A DNA stretch of 5,178 nucleotides from Lachnospiraceae bacterium (GCA_017463035.1 JAFTPY010000318.1:1-5178), one strand, 5' to 3'. Shown: positions 1 to 5,044, counted from the stretch's first letter. Program-made: numbers and translations. Notes: generated from the sequence alone by a model not told the origin.

Positions 1-668
1 GTATCTGTGAGCAGATGAGTGTTCCGGAGGATGCTTATGAGTTTGAAAACCGTAAGTCGGTGGTACTTGTCATCGGTGTGAACGGTGTAGGAAAAACCAC
101 CTCCATCGGAAAACTTGCCGGTATGTTAAAAAACGACGGCAAGAAGGTGCTTTTGGCGGCGGCGGATACCTTCCGTGCGGCGGCGGCGGAGCAGCTTACC
201 GAATGGAGTCACAGAGCCGGTGTTGATATTATCTCCCAGAAGGAAGGGGCTGACCCGGCTGCGGTGGTGTTTGATGCGCTGGCGGCGGCAAAGGCAAGAG
301 GTACGGATGTGCTTCTTTGCGATACGGAGGGACGTCTTCACAATAAGAAGAACCTGATGGAAGAGTTAAAGAAGATTGACCGTGTCATTGACAGAGAGTA
401 TCCGGATGCCTACAGAGAGACGTTGGTTGTACTGGACGGCACTACCGGACAGAATGCTCTGGCTCAGGCCAAGGAGTTTAACGAAGCGGCAAAGATTGAC
501 GGTATTATTTTAACGAAGCTGGACGGAACGGCAAAGGGCGGTATTGCGGTGGCAATCCAGTCCCAGATGAACATTCCGGTGAAGTATATATGTGTCGGAG
601 AGCAGATTGAGGATTTGCAGCGGTTTGATGCAAAGGCATTTACGGATGCGCTTTTTGACGGGGAGTAA
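1..668 (+). CDS. ftsY: Signal recognition particle receptor FtsY, GTPase (NG) domain; 5'-truncated by window edge
   Basis: FtsY is the membrane-associated SRP receptor. It pairs with the SRP GTPase Ffh to deliver ribosome-nascent chain complexes to the Sec translocon. The reading frame is open from base 3 with no start in sight (I-C-E-Q precedes the first Met at 15), so about 221 C-terminal residues are present and the N-terminal A region and N-domain start lie outside. Seen in order: G1/P-loop GVNGVGKTTS (around 75-104), the SRP-family DTFRAAAAEQL motif (165-197), G3 at 321-335, VLDGTTGQNAL in the insertion-box region, G4 TKLDG (513-527), and the closing VGEQIEDLQRFD stretch typical of FtsY. 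The last motif, DTFRAA and the RLHNKKNLMEEL stretch favour FtsY over Ffh, and there is no Met-rich M domain. Odd: G3 reads DTEGR where the family has DTAGR (codon GAG at 327-329). The gene is followed closely by ilvA. Confidence 0.96.
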   Translation, partial: ICEQMSVPEDAYEFENRKSVVLVIGVNGVGKTTSIGKLAGMLKNDGKKVLLAAADTFRAAAAEQLTEWSHRAGVDIISQKEGADPAAVVFDALAAAKARGTDVLLCDTEGRLHNKKNLMEELKKIDRVIDREYPDAYRETLVVLDGTTGQNALAQAKEFNEAAKIDGIILTKLDGTAKGGIAVAIQSQMNIPVKYICVGEQIEDLQRFDAKAFTDALFDGE

Positions 669-673
669 GGAAA

Positions 674-680
674 CGGAGGA
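674..680 (+). promoter_or_regulatory. Ribosome binding site of ilvA
   Basis: CGGAGGA sits 9 bases before the ATG at 690, in the 21-base gap after the ftsY stop codon. It supports 690 over the ATGs at 693 and 699 (spacing 12 and 18). No promoter is evident in the gap, so ilvA is probably translated from the ftsY transcript. Confidence 0.85.
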
Positions 681-689
681 TATGTAATT

Positions 690-1910
690 ATGATGACAAT
701 GGAACATTTTGAAGAAGCCTGCGAGGCCGTGAAGCGCGTGACGGCGCCGACCAAGCTTGTTTACAGTAATTTCTTTTCCGATTTAACCGGAAACAAGGTA
801 TACTTAAAGCCGGAAAATATGCAGGTAACCGGTGCTTATAAGATTCGCGGTGCGTATTACAAAATCAGCACCTTATCTGAGGAGGAGCGTGCCAAGGGCT
901 TAATTACCGCGTCTGCGGGAAATCATGCCCAGGGTGTTGCCTATGCGGCAAAGGAATACGGCTGTAAGGCGGTAATCGTAATGCCGACCACCACACCGCT
1001 CATTAAGGTAAACCGTACCAAGAGCTACGGTGCGGAAGTGGTATTGCACGGAAATGTGTATGACGAGGCTTGCGAGTATGCATTAAAGCTGGCAAAGGAG
1101 CAGGGCTATACCTTTATCCATCCGTTTGATGACGAAACGGTGGCAACGGGACAGGGGACCATCGCCATGGAGCTGTTTAAGGAACTTCCGACGGTGGATA
1201 TTATTCTGGCTCCGGTAGGCGGCGGCGGATTGTTGGCCGGTGTGTCTACTTTGGCAAAAATGTTAAATCCGAACATTAAGGTCATCGGTGTGGAGCCGGA
1301 GGGCGCAAGCTGTATGAAGGCTTCCTTAAAGGCCGGTGAAGTTGTGACCTTGCCGGGCGTTGATACCATTGCGGACGGTACTGCGGTAAAGACTCCGGGG
1401 ACCAAGATTTTTCCGTACATCCAGCAGAACGTAGACAAGATTATGACGGTTTCCGATAAGGAACTGATTGTATGCTTCCTGGATATGATCGAGAATCATA
1501 AGATGGTAGTAGAGAATTCCGGTCTTCTTACGGTGGCTGCGTTAAAGCGCTTGAAGTGCCAGAATAAGAAGGTTGTTGCCATCATGAGCGGCGGTAACAT
1601 GGACGTAATTACCATGGCTTCCGTAGTACAGCAGGGACTTATTTTCAGAGAGCGTATCTTTACCTTCTCCGTACAGCTTCCGGATAAGCCGGGTGAGCTG
1701 GTACATGTGGCATCCATTATTGCGGAGAACCAGGGTAACGTTATTCGTCTGGACCACAACCAGTTTGTCAGCATCAACCGGAACAGTGCGGTGGAGCTTA
1801 CCATTACGTTGGAGGCCTTCGGTCCGGAGCATAAGGAGAAGATTTTAAACGCATTAAGAGCAGCCGGCTATGAGCCGAATGTGGTGGCATCTAAGGCAAT
1901 GTATCAGTAA
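690..1910 (+). CDS. ilvA: Threonine ammonia-lyase (threonine dehydratase), PLP-dependent, with C-terminal ACT domain
   Basis: Cytosolic fold-type II PLP enzyme that deaminates L-threonine to 2-oxobutyrate and ammonia. This is the entry step to isoleucine synthesis, or a catabolic step in TdcB-like enzymes. The 406 residues contain the Schiff-base lysine in TGAYKIRGA (Lys51), SAGNHAQG (75-82), the Gly-rich phosphate loop GGGG (177-180) in APVGGGGLLAG, and SGGNMD (300-305), whose Ser lies near the PLP pyridine nitrogen. Residues about 323-396 form one ACT-like domain beginning FTFSVQLPDKPGEL, with VIRLDHNQF inside. One such domain and about 400 residues match the 'medium' form of the family, not the roughly 500-residue E. 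coli IlvA with two ACT-like modules. The ACT domain implies allosteric control, but the ligand cannot be read from the sequence. It lies 21 bases after ftsY and 11 before rapZ. Whether its role is biosynthetic or catabolic is open, as no other ilv gene is nearby. Confidence 0.95.
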   Translation: MMTMEHFEEACEAVKRVTAPTKLVYSNFFSDLTGNKVYLKPENMQVTGAYKIRGAYYKISTLSEEERAKGLITASAGNHAQGVAYAAKEYGCKAVIVMPTTTPLIKVNRTKSYGAEVVLHGNVYDEACEYALKLAKEQGYTFIHPFDDETVATGQGTIAMELFKELPTVDIILAPVGGGGLLAGVSTLAKMLNPNIKVIGVEPEGASCMKASLKAGEVVTLPGVDTIADGTAVKTPGTKIFPYIQQNVDKIMTVSDKELIVCFLDMIENHKMVVENSGLLTVAALKRLKCQNKKVVAIMSGGNMDVITMASVVQQGLIFRERIFTFSVQLPDKPGELVHVASIIAENQGNVIRLDHNQFVSINRNSAVELTITLEAFGPEHKEKILNALRAAGYEPNVVASKAMYQ

Positions 1911-1911
1911 A

Positions 1912-1918
1912 CGGAGGG
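1912..1918 (+). promoter_or_regulatory. Ribosome binding site of rapZ
   Basis: CGGAGGG begins one base after the ilvA stop codon and ends three bases before the rapZ ATG at 1922. The spacing is short for a strong site but the match to the anti-Shine-Dalgarno sequence is good. Close coupling to ilvA termination suggests translational coupling. Confidence 0.75.
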
Positions 1919-1921
1919 TTT

Positions 1922-2809
1922 ATGAAGCTATTTGTCGTAACGGGTATGAGCGGTGCGGGGAAATCAAAAGCGGTGGATTTTCTGGAGGATTTGGGGTATT
2001 ATTGTCTCGATAATCTTCCGGTAAAGCTGTTGTCGTCCGTTGTGGGATGGATGGAGAGTAATAAAGATTTTTCCCAAAAGGTAGCGGTAACGCTTGACAT
2101 CAGAAGCCGGGATATTTCCGACAGCTTTTTCTCGGCGCTGGAGGCAGTAAAACGTCGCGGAGTACCGGTGCGGGTGCTGTTTCTGGATTGCGAGGATTCG
2201 GTACTGATTAAGCGGTACAAGGAAAGCAGACGGTTACATCCGCTTATGAATCTTGAGAATCAGACGGATATTTCCTCGGCGTTAAAAGAGGAGCGCAGGG
2301 TTCTGGGTTCCGTTCGGGAATCTTCGGATTACATCATTGATACATCAAATCTTGCAACGTCGGCGCTCAGGGAGAAAATTATCGAGCTGACGGAGTCGGA
2401 TGACGAAGCAGGGGGAATGGTGCTTCATTTTATGTCCTTCGGTTATAAATACGGCATTCCGGCGGATGCGGATCTGGTATTTGATGTACGGTGTTTGCCG
2501 AATCCCTTTTACAAAGAGGGGCTGCGTGTATTGACCGGTCTGGACAAAGAGGTGAGAGACTTTGTTTTTTCTTCGGAACAGGCCAACGGATTGTACGACA
2601 AAATTCTGGATGTGTTAAAGTTTTCGATTCCTCTTTACGAAAAGGAAGGAAAGGCGCAGCTGGTGGTTGCCTTCGGCTGTACCGGCGGACAGCATCGTTC
2701 CACGGCCTTTGCGTACCGGATGCAGCAGGAGTTTGAGGCAGAGCGCGACAACGTAAAAATGACTTGCCGGGACATGAGCGTAAACCAGCATGAGGTGAAG
2801 AACCGCTAG
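1922..2809 (+). CDS. rapZ: RapZ/YvcJ family P-loop nucleotide-binding protein (RNase adapter family)
   Basis: Family knowledge: in E. coli RapZ senses glucosamine-6-phosphate and presents the sRNA GlmZ to RNase E. The Bacillus orthologue YvcJ hydrolyses nucleotides and is linked to competence and cell-envelope precursor metabolism. GlmZ is not expected in Firmicutes, so the exact role here is unknown. The 295 residues show the Walker A loop GMSGAGKS (8-15), the diagnostic FLEDLGYYCLDNLP (20-33), a Walker B-like strand VRVLFLDCED (83-92), RYKESRRLHPL (98-108), and the C-terminal domain with SFGYKYGIPADADLVFDVR (172-190), LPNPFY, TGLDKEVRDF and the conserved GCTGGQHRS (252-260). Length is normal for the family (about 285-295). 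The extreme C-terminus is CRDMSVNQHEVKNR, slightly longer than the usual end near HRD. Context is unusual: in most Firmicutes the gene sits with murB, yvcK and whiA, whereas here it ends an ftsY-ilvA operon. Confidence 0.95.
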   Translation: MKLFVVTGMSGAGKSKAVDFLEDLGYYCLDNLPVKLLSSVVGWMESNKDFSQKVAVTLDIRSRDISDSFFSALEAVKRRGVPVRVLFLDCEDSVLIKRYKESRRLHPLMNLENQTDISSALKEERRVLGSVRESSDYIIDTSNLATSALREKIIELTESDDEAGGMVLHFMSFGYKYGIPADADLVFDVRCLPNPFYKEGLRVLTGLDKEVRDFVFSSEQANGLYDKILDVLKFSIPLYEKEGKAQLVVAFGCTGGQHRSTAFAYRMQQEFEAERDNVKMTCRDMSVNQHEVKNR

Positions 2810-2834
2810 ACAGATAATGCAACTTTGCGAATAT

Positions 2835-2850
2835 ACCGGATTACCGGATT
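2835..2850 (+). repeat. Perfect tandem duplication of an 8-base unit
   Basis: ACCGGATT occurs twice head to tail, 25 bases downstream of the rapZ stop codon and upstream of the terminator. It may be a simple slippage duplication in untranslated sequence. Two copies are too few to call a functional array, and no partner site was found. Confidence 0.6.
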
Positions 2851-2878
2851 TTATAAAGCATTTACAGTGAAAACGAAT

Positions 2879-2930
2879 AAGAAATCGGAGGCTTTTTGAA
2901 ATGAACGAAAAGCTTTCGATTTCTTTCTTT
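2879..2930 (+). terminator. Intrinsic terminator of the ftsY-ilvA-rapZ unit
   Basis: Bases 2879-2898 pair with 2906-2925 to give a continuous 20-bp stem around a 7-base loop (2899-2905). The outer 9 bp (AAGAAATCG with CGATTTCTT) are perfect. The inner part has two G-C pairs in the middle, four U-A pairs and three G-U wobbles. A T-rich tail, TCTTT, follows immediately, itself preceded by T-rich stem sequence. Position just downstream of rapZ and just upstream of the recA promoters fits a transcription boundary. The tail is interrupted by C, so efficiency is uncertain. The same hairpin contains the ribosome binding site and start of a small reading frame at 2901. Confidence 0.75.
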
Positions 2931-2960
2931 ACAAGGAAGGAAATCTATGCTATACTATAA
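2901..2960 (+). CDS. Possible 19-residue small ORF inside the rapZ terminator (speculative)
   Basis: ATG at 2901 is preceded by CGGAGG (2886-2891) at 9-base spacing, the same layout as ilvA in this window. The frame reads MNEKLSISFFTRKEIYAIL and stops with TAA at 2958. I do not recognise the product. The ribosome binding site is in the 5' arm and the start codon in the loop of the terminator hairpin, so translation would compete with hairpin folding. The frame ends inside the downstream -10 element (2951-2956). It could be a leader-type peptide, a real small protein or coincidence. Coincidence is the default, because the same bases are already explained by a terminator and a promoter. Confidence 0.2.
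   Translation: MNEKLSISFFTRKEIYAIL
2928..2956 (+). promoter_or_regulatory. Upstream sigma-A type promoter (P1) for recA
   Basis: The -35 element TTTACA (2928-2933, 5/6 of consensus) and -10 element TATACT (2951-2956, 5/6) are separated by exactly 17 bases. The -10 carries an upstream TG at -15/-14 (TGC before TATACT), an extended -10. Transcription would start near 2963, giving a leader of about 145 bases to the recA ATG. The -35 overlaps the tail of the rapZ terminator, so the two units are packed back to back. Confidence 0.6.
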
Positions 2961-2970
2961 ATGTCCTTTT

Positions 2971-2986
2971 TGTTCCTGTCGGAACA
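2971..2986. repeat. Perfect 16-bp inverted repeat between the two recA promoters
   Basis: Arms TGTTCC and GGAACA are perfectly complementary around TGTC, followed by five T (2987-2991). It starts about 8 bases after the predicted P1 start site. As DNA it could be a repressor operator. As RNA it is a 6-bp hairpin with a U-run, resembling a weak terminator or a 5' stabilising hairpin on the P1 transcript. The half-sites GTTC/GAAC echo those of the LexA box but in the opposite relative orientation (GTTC-N6-GAAC), so it is not a standard LexA site. Confidence 0.6.
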
Positions 2987-3012
2987 TTTTTCCCTAAATT
3001 TTTGAAAATCGG

Positions 3013-3041
3013 TTGACAAACGGAGAAGATAGTTGTATTAT
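3013..3041 (+). promoter_or_regulatory. Main sigma-A promoter (P2) of recA
   Basis: A perfect -35 TTGACA (3013-3018) and a -10 TATTAT (3036-3041, 5/6) are spaced by 17 bases. A perfect TATAAT overlaps at 3039-3044 but would need a 20-base spacer, so TATTAT is preferred. Transcription would begin near 3048, a few bases before the LexA operator, giving a leader of about 60 bases. Confidence 0.8.
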
Positions 3042-3051
3042 AATCTTAGAA

Positions 3052-3065
3052 AGAACATTTGTTCA
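3052..3065. promoter_or_regulatory. LexA (DinR-type) SOS operator of recA
   Basis: The core GAAC-ATTT-GTTC (3053-3064) is a perfect palindrome in its half-sites and matches the Gram-positive SOS box, CGAAC-N4-GTTCG, except for the outermost C and G, which are A here. It covers about +5 to +17 of the P2 transcript. LexA bound there would block initiation or escape, and RecA-stimulated LexA self-cleavage would relieve it, giving the classical SOS feedback on recA. No lexA gene is in the window. Confidence 0.85.
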
Positions 3066-3079
3066 CGAACATATGAACG
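3066..3079. promoter_or_regulatory. Second, half-degenerate LexA-like site
   Basis: CGAACATATG matches the left ten positions of the consensus CGAACATATGTTCG exactly, and the right end reads AACG instead of TTCG, so 12 of 14 positions agree. Its centre is 14 bases from that of the perfect box. It may be a weak cooperative site for a second LexA dimer or a decayed duplicate. Only one good half-site is seen. Confidence 0.4.
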
Positions 3080-3091
3080 GGATTTAAACTC

Positions 3092-3100
3092 GGAGGAGGA
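3092..3100 (+). promoter_or_regulatory. Ribosome binding site that fixes the recA start
   Basis: GGAGGAGGA ends 7 bases before the ATG at 3108. It selects this ATG over an in-frame TTG at 3033 that would add 25 residues and lies inside the P2 promoter, upstream of the predicted transcription start. Confidence 0.9.
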
Positions 3101-3107
3101 TTTATTT

Positions 3108-4130
3108 ATGGCAAATACAGAGAAGATTAAGGCACTGGAGTCGGCCCTGCAGCAGATTGAGAAGCAGTACGGTAAGGGTTCCGTAATGAAGCTCGGTGAT
3201 AACGGTGCGAATATGAACGTGGAAGTAGTACCGAGCGGTTCTTTGAGTCTGGATGCGGCTCTCGGACTGGGCGGTTTTCCGAAGGGACGTATCATTGAGA
3301 TTTACGGTCCGGAGTCCAGCGGTAAGACCACCGTTGCGTTGCATGCGGTGGCCGAGGTACAGAAGCGCGGAGGTATTGCGGGCTTTATCGATGCGGAGCA
3401 TGCTCTCGATCCGGTTTATGCAGCCAATATCGGCGTAGATATTAATAATTTGTACATTTCCCAGCCGGACAACGGTGAGCAGGCTTTGGAGATTACCGAG
3501 ACCATGGTACGCTCCGGTGCGGTGGATATCGTTATTGTAGACTCTGTAGCGGCACTTGTTCCGAAGGCTGAGATTGAGGGAGATATGGGCGATTCCCATG
3601 TGGGTCTCCAGGCTCGTTTAATGTCCCAGGCGCTTCGTAAGCTGACCGCAGTAATCAGCAAGTCAAACTGTATCGTTATCTTTATCAATCAGCTTCGTGA
3701 GAAGGTAGGTGTGATGTTCGGTAATCCGGAGACCACCACCGGCGGTCGTGCGCTTAAGTTTTATGCATCCGTTCGTCTGGATGTACGTCGTATTGAGGCC
3801 TTGAAGGCAGGCGGCGAAGTTGTTGGTAACCGTACCCGTGTGAAGGTTGTAAAGAACAAGGTAGCTCCGCCGTTTAGAGAGGCTGAGTTTGATATTATGT
3901 TCGGTCAGGGTATTTCCAAAGAAGGTGATATCTTAGACCTGGCGGTAGAGGAGAACATTATCCAGAAGAGCGGTGCCTGGTTTGCTTATAATGACGAGAA
4001 AATCGGTCAGGGGCGTGAGAATGCGAAACAGTTCTTAAAGGAGCATCAGGAGCTTATGGATGAGGTTGAGCAGAAGGTACGGGAGGTATACGGATTTAAC
4101 GAAGGTTCCGGAGCCGGTGCGGATGAATAA
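3108..4130 (+). CDS. recA: Recombinase RecA
   Basis: RecA forms ATP-dependent filaments on single-stranded DNA, pairs and exchanges strands in homologous recombination, and stimulates LexA self-cleavage in the SOS response. The 340-residue product begins MANTEKIKALESALQQIEKQ, typical of the N-terminal helix. Visible elements are KGSVMKLG, Walker A GPESSGKT (67-74), the catalytic Glu in DAEHALD (Glu97), Walker B IVIVDSVAAL with Asp145, loop L1 EGDMGDSHVGLQAR (157-170), and loop L2 from the sensor Gln195 through REKVGVMFGNPETTTGG. The C-terminal domain ends in an acidic tail (GSGAGADE) as in other RecA proteins. Length and motifs are complete, with no intein or missing residue. The chosen ATG has a strong ribosome binding site. 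The gene has its own promoters and a LexA box, and is followed by recX after 76 bases. Confidence 0.99.
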   Translation: MANTEKIKALESALQQIEKQYGKGSVMKLGDNGANMNVEVVPSGSLSLDAALGLGGFPKGRIIEIYGPESSGKTTVALHAVAEVQKRGGIAGFIDAEHALDPVYAANIGVDINNLYISQPDNGEQALEITETMVRSGAVDIVIVDSVAALVPKAEIEGDMGDSHVGLQARLMSQALRKLTAVISKSNCIVIFINQLREKVGVMFGNPETTTGGRALKFYASVRLDVRRIEALKAGGEVVGNRTRVKVVKNKVAPPFREAEFDIMFGQGISKEGDILDLAVEENIIQKSGAWFAYNDEKIGQGRENAKQFLKEHQELMDEVEQKVREVYGFNEGSGAGADE

Positions 4131-4146
4131 TTATTTTATGTAGTCG

Positions 4147-4187
4147 ATACGGGCTGCTGTACGGTGTTGCGTGCGGCAGCCCCGTGT
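4147..4187 (+). terminator. Stable recA-recX intergenic hairpin without U-tract (attenuator or processing site)
   Basis: Bases 4151-4163 pair with 4170-4182 as an uninterrupted 13-bp stem (GGGCTGC with GCAGCCC at its base, two G-U wobbles) around a 6-base loop. A one-base bulge at C4183 allows four more outer pairs. The sequence after it, GTGTGTTAAG, lacks a run of T, so it is not a standard intrinsic terminator. In E. coli a hairpin between recA and recX lets only a minority of transcripts through. A similar partial stop, or a 3'-end stabiliser after RNA processing, is plausible here but not proven. Confidence 0.55.
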
Positions 4188-4191
4188 GTTA

Positions 4192-4198
4192 AGAAAGG
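4192..4198 (+). promoter_or_regulatory. Ribosome binding site that fixes the recX start
   Basis: AGAAAGG ends 8 bases before the ATG at 4207. It is weaker than the sites of recA and ilvA, which fits low RecX output. The earlier in-frame GTG at 4171 falls within the intergenic hairpin and has no such site. Confidence 0.65.
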
Positions 4199-4206
4199 CG
4201 TTTTGT

Positions 4207-4902
4207 ATGGTATTGGAGGTACGAGAGAAGACCGGACGGAAGTATACTTTATTTCTTGACGGGGAGCGATATTGCAGATGTTATCCGGGAGATTTGCGGA
4301 CGCTTGGTTTTTCTGATTTTTCCGAAGGGCAGGAGACCGAGGTGACAGGGGAGAGGCTGGCGGAGCTTGAACGGACGGTATTTTTGCCCAGGGCCAAGAG
4401 AAGGTCTTTGATGCTTTTAGGGAAGAAGGAATATACCGAACGGGAGTTGATGAAGAAGCTTGCTGCCGACGGGTATCCGGAGAGTGCGACGAAAGCTGTA
4501 CTTTCCTGGCTTTCGGAACTTCATTATGTGGATGATCGTTCTTTTGCGGAACGGTATGCGTTTTCATTACTTTCCCGTCACAGTGAACGGGAGATTATTC
4601 AAAAGATGCAGCAAAAGAGTTTTGAAAAGGATGTAATCAAAGATGCTTTGACTGCGGCAAAGGAGAGGTATCGGGAGGAGCATAGCGACAGAAATAATGA
4701 TAATGGGAGTGACGAAGGGGGAAGGACATTTTCTACGGAGCAGGAGGCCATTCGTACCTTTCTTCGGAAGAAGGGGTATCGCCCGGAGGCTACGGACACG
4801 GATAAGAGAAAGAAGCTTATGATGTCCCTGTACCGAAAGGGGTTTTCTATGTCGGATATCCGGGCTGTATTGGGGGAGTGTGAGGAGGAATATGATTTTT
4901 AA
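4207..4902 (+). CDS. recX: Regulatory protein RecX, RecA modulator
   Basis: RecX binds RecA filaments and modulates, usually inhibits, their extension and activities. From the ATG at 4207 the product has 231 residues. After an N-terminal beta-rich extension (about 1-55, LFLDGERYCRCYPGDL) common in Firmicutes RecX, it shows the helical RecX repeats: residues about 62-105 (RRSLMLLGKKEYTERELMKK, then GYPESATKAVLSWL), the hallmark YVDDRSFAERYA (107-118), a second unit SEREIIQKMQQKSFEKDVIKD (126-146), and a last unit LMMSLYRKGFSMSDIRAVLGE (204-224). A charged, Asn/Asp-rich insertion (about 157-176, EEHSDRNNDNGSDEGG) separates the middle and last repeats and looks like a flexible linker. It lies directly downstream of recA in the same direction, the usual arrangement. 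No clear terminator follows. Confidence 0.92.
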   Translation: MVLEVREKTGRKYTLFLDGERYCRCYPGDLRTLGFSDFSEGQETEVTGERLAELERTVFLPRAKRRSLMLLGKKEYTERELMKKLAADGYPESATKAVLSWLSELHYVDDRSFAERYAFSLLSRHSEREIIQKMQQKSFEKDVIKDALTAAKERYREEHSDRNNDNGSDEGGRTFSTEQEAIRTFLRKKGYRPEATDTDKRKKLMMSLYRKGFSMSDIRAVLGECEEEYDF

Positions 4903-4974
4903 AGATTCAGATAGTCTGAGGAAAGAAGTTCTGTGTAGACAATTTACGATTTCGGAAGAAACTTGAACTATTAC

Positions 4975-5003
4975 TTGACGGTCATTCCCCAATGTGATAA
5001 GAT
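4975..5003 (+). promoter_or_regulatory. Sigma-A type promoter for the DUF1508 gene
   Basis: TTGACG (4975-4980, 5/6) and TAAGAT (4998-5003, 4/6) are separated by 17 bases. TGA just before the -10 provides an extended -10 TG. Transcription would start near 5010 and leave a leader of about 44 bases. This lies in the 151-base gap after recX. The rest of the gap (4903-4974) holds only a 5-bp hairpin (4907-4919) and nothing else I can support. Confidence 0.6.
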
Positions 5004-5031
5004 AAATATATCAATTCTATGTGATATTTAT
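5002..5031. repeat. AT-rich inverted repeat at the DUF1508 promoter start region
   Basis: ATAAATAT (5002-5009) and ATATTTAT (5024-5031) are perfect inverted copies separated by 14 bases, spanning the end of the -10 element and the predicted start site. It could be an operator or an unstable leader hairpin. AT-rich palindromes arise easily by chance in promoters. Confidence 0.4.
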
Positions 5032-5037
5032 TATGCT

Positions 5038-5044
5038 AAGGAGG
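5038..5044 (+). promoter_or_regulatory. Strong ribosome binding site of the DUF1508 gene
   Basis: AAGGAGG is a full match to the anti-Shine-Dalgarno core, 9 bases before the ATG at 5054, and fixes that start. Together with the promoter it suggests high expression of the small product. Confidence 0.9.

Noticed and set aside
15..17. ATG at base 15 as the start of ftsY
   Set aside because: The frame stays open to the window edge, and the essential N-domain of FtsY would be missing, so this is an internal Met.
155..190. GCG/GGC-rich runs in ftsY as a simple-sequence repeat
   Set aside because: They are explained by alanine codons in the AAADTFRAAAAEQ motif of the SRP GTPase family.
682..687. 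ATG-TAA start-stop minimal frame before ilvA
   Set aside because: It starts only one base after the ribosome binding site, too close for initiation; probably chance.
2817..2870. 17-codon frame downstream of rapZ
   Set aside because: No ribosome binding site precedes the ATG and no recognisable product is encoded.
3039..3044. Perfect TATAAT as the recA P2 -10 element
   Set aside because: It would need a 20-base spacer from TTGACA; the overlapping TATTAT at 3036 gives the optimal 17.
3033..3107. In-frame TTG giving a 25-residue N-terminal extension of RecA
   Set aside because: It lies in the P2 promoter upstream of the predicted transcript start, has no ribosome binding site, and RecA homologues begin near MANTEKIKALE at 3108.
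4171..4206. In-frame GTG start adding 12 residues to RecX
   Set aside because: It falls within the recA-recX hairpin and lacks a ribosome binding site; ATG at 4207 has AGAAAGG at good spacing.
4907..4919. Small hairpin TCAGA-TAG-TCTGA after recX as a terminator
   Set aside because: Only a 5-bp stem with a 3-base loop and no T-run.
4136..4992. Long open frames on the - strand opposite recX, and similar ones opposite ilvA, rapZ and recA
   Set aside because: They lie antisense to well-supported genes, have no recognisable domains, and their compositions look like shadows of the + strand coding frame.
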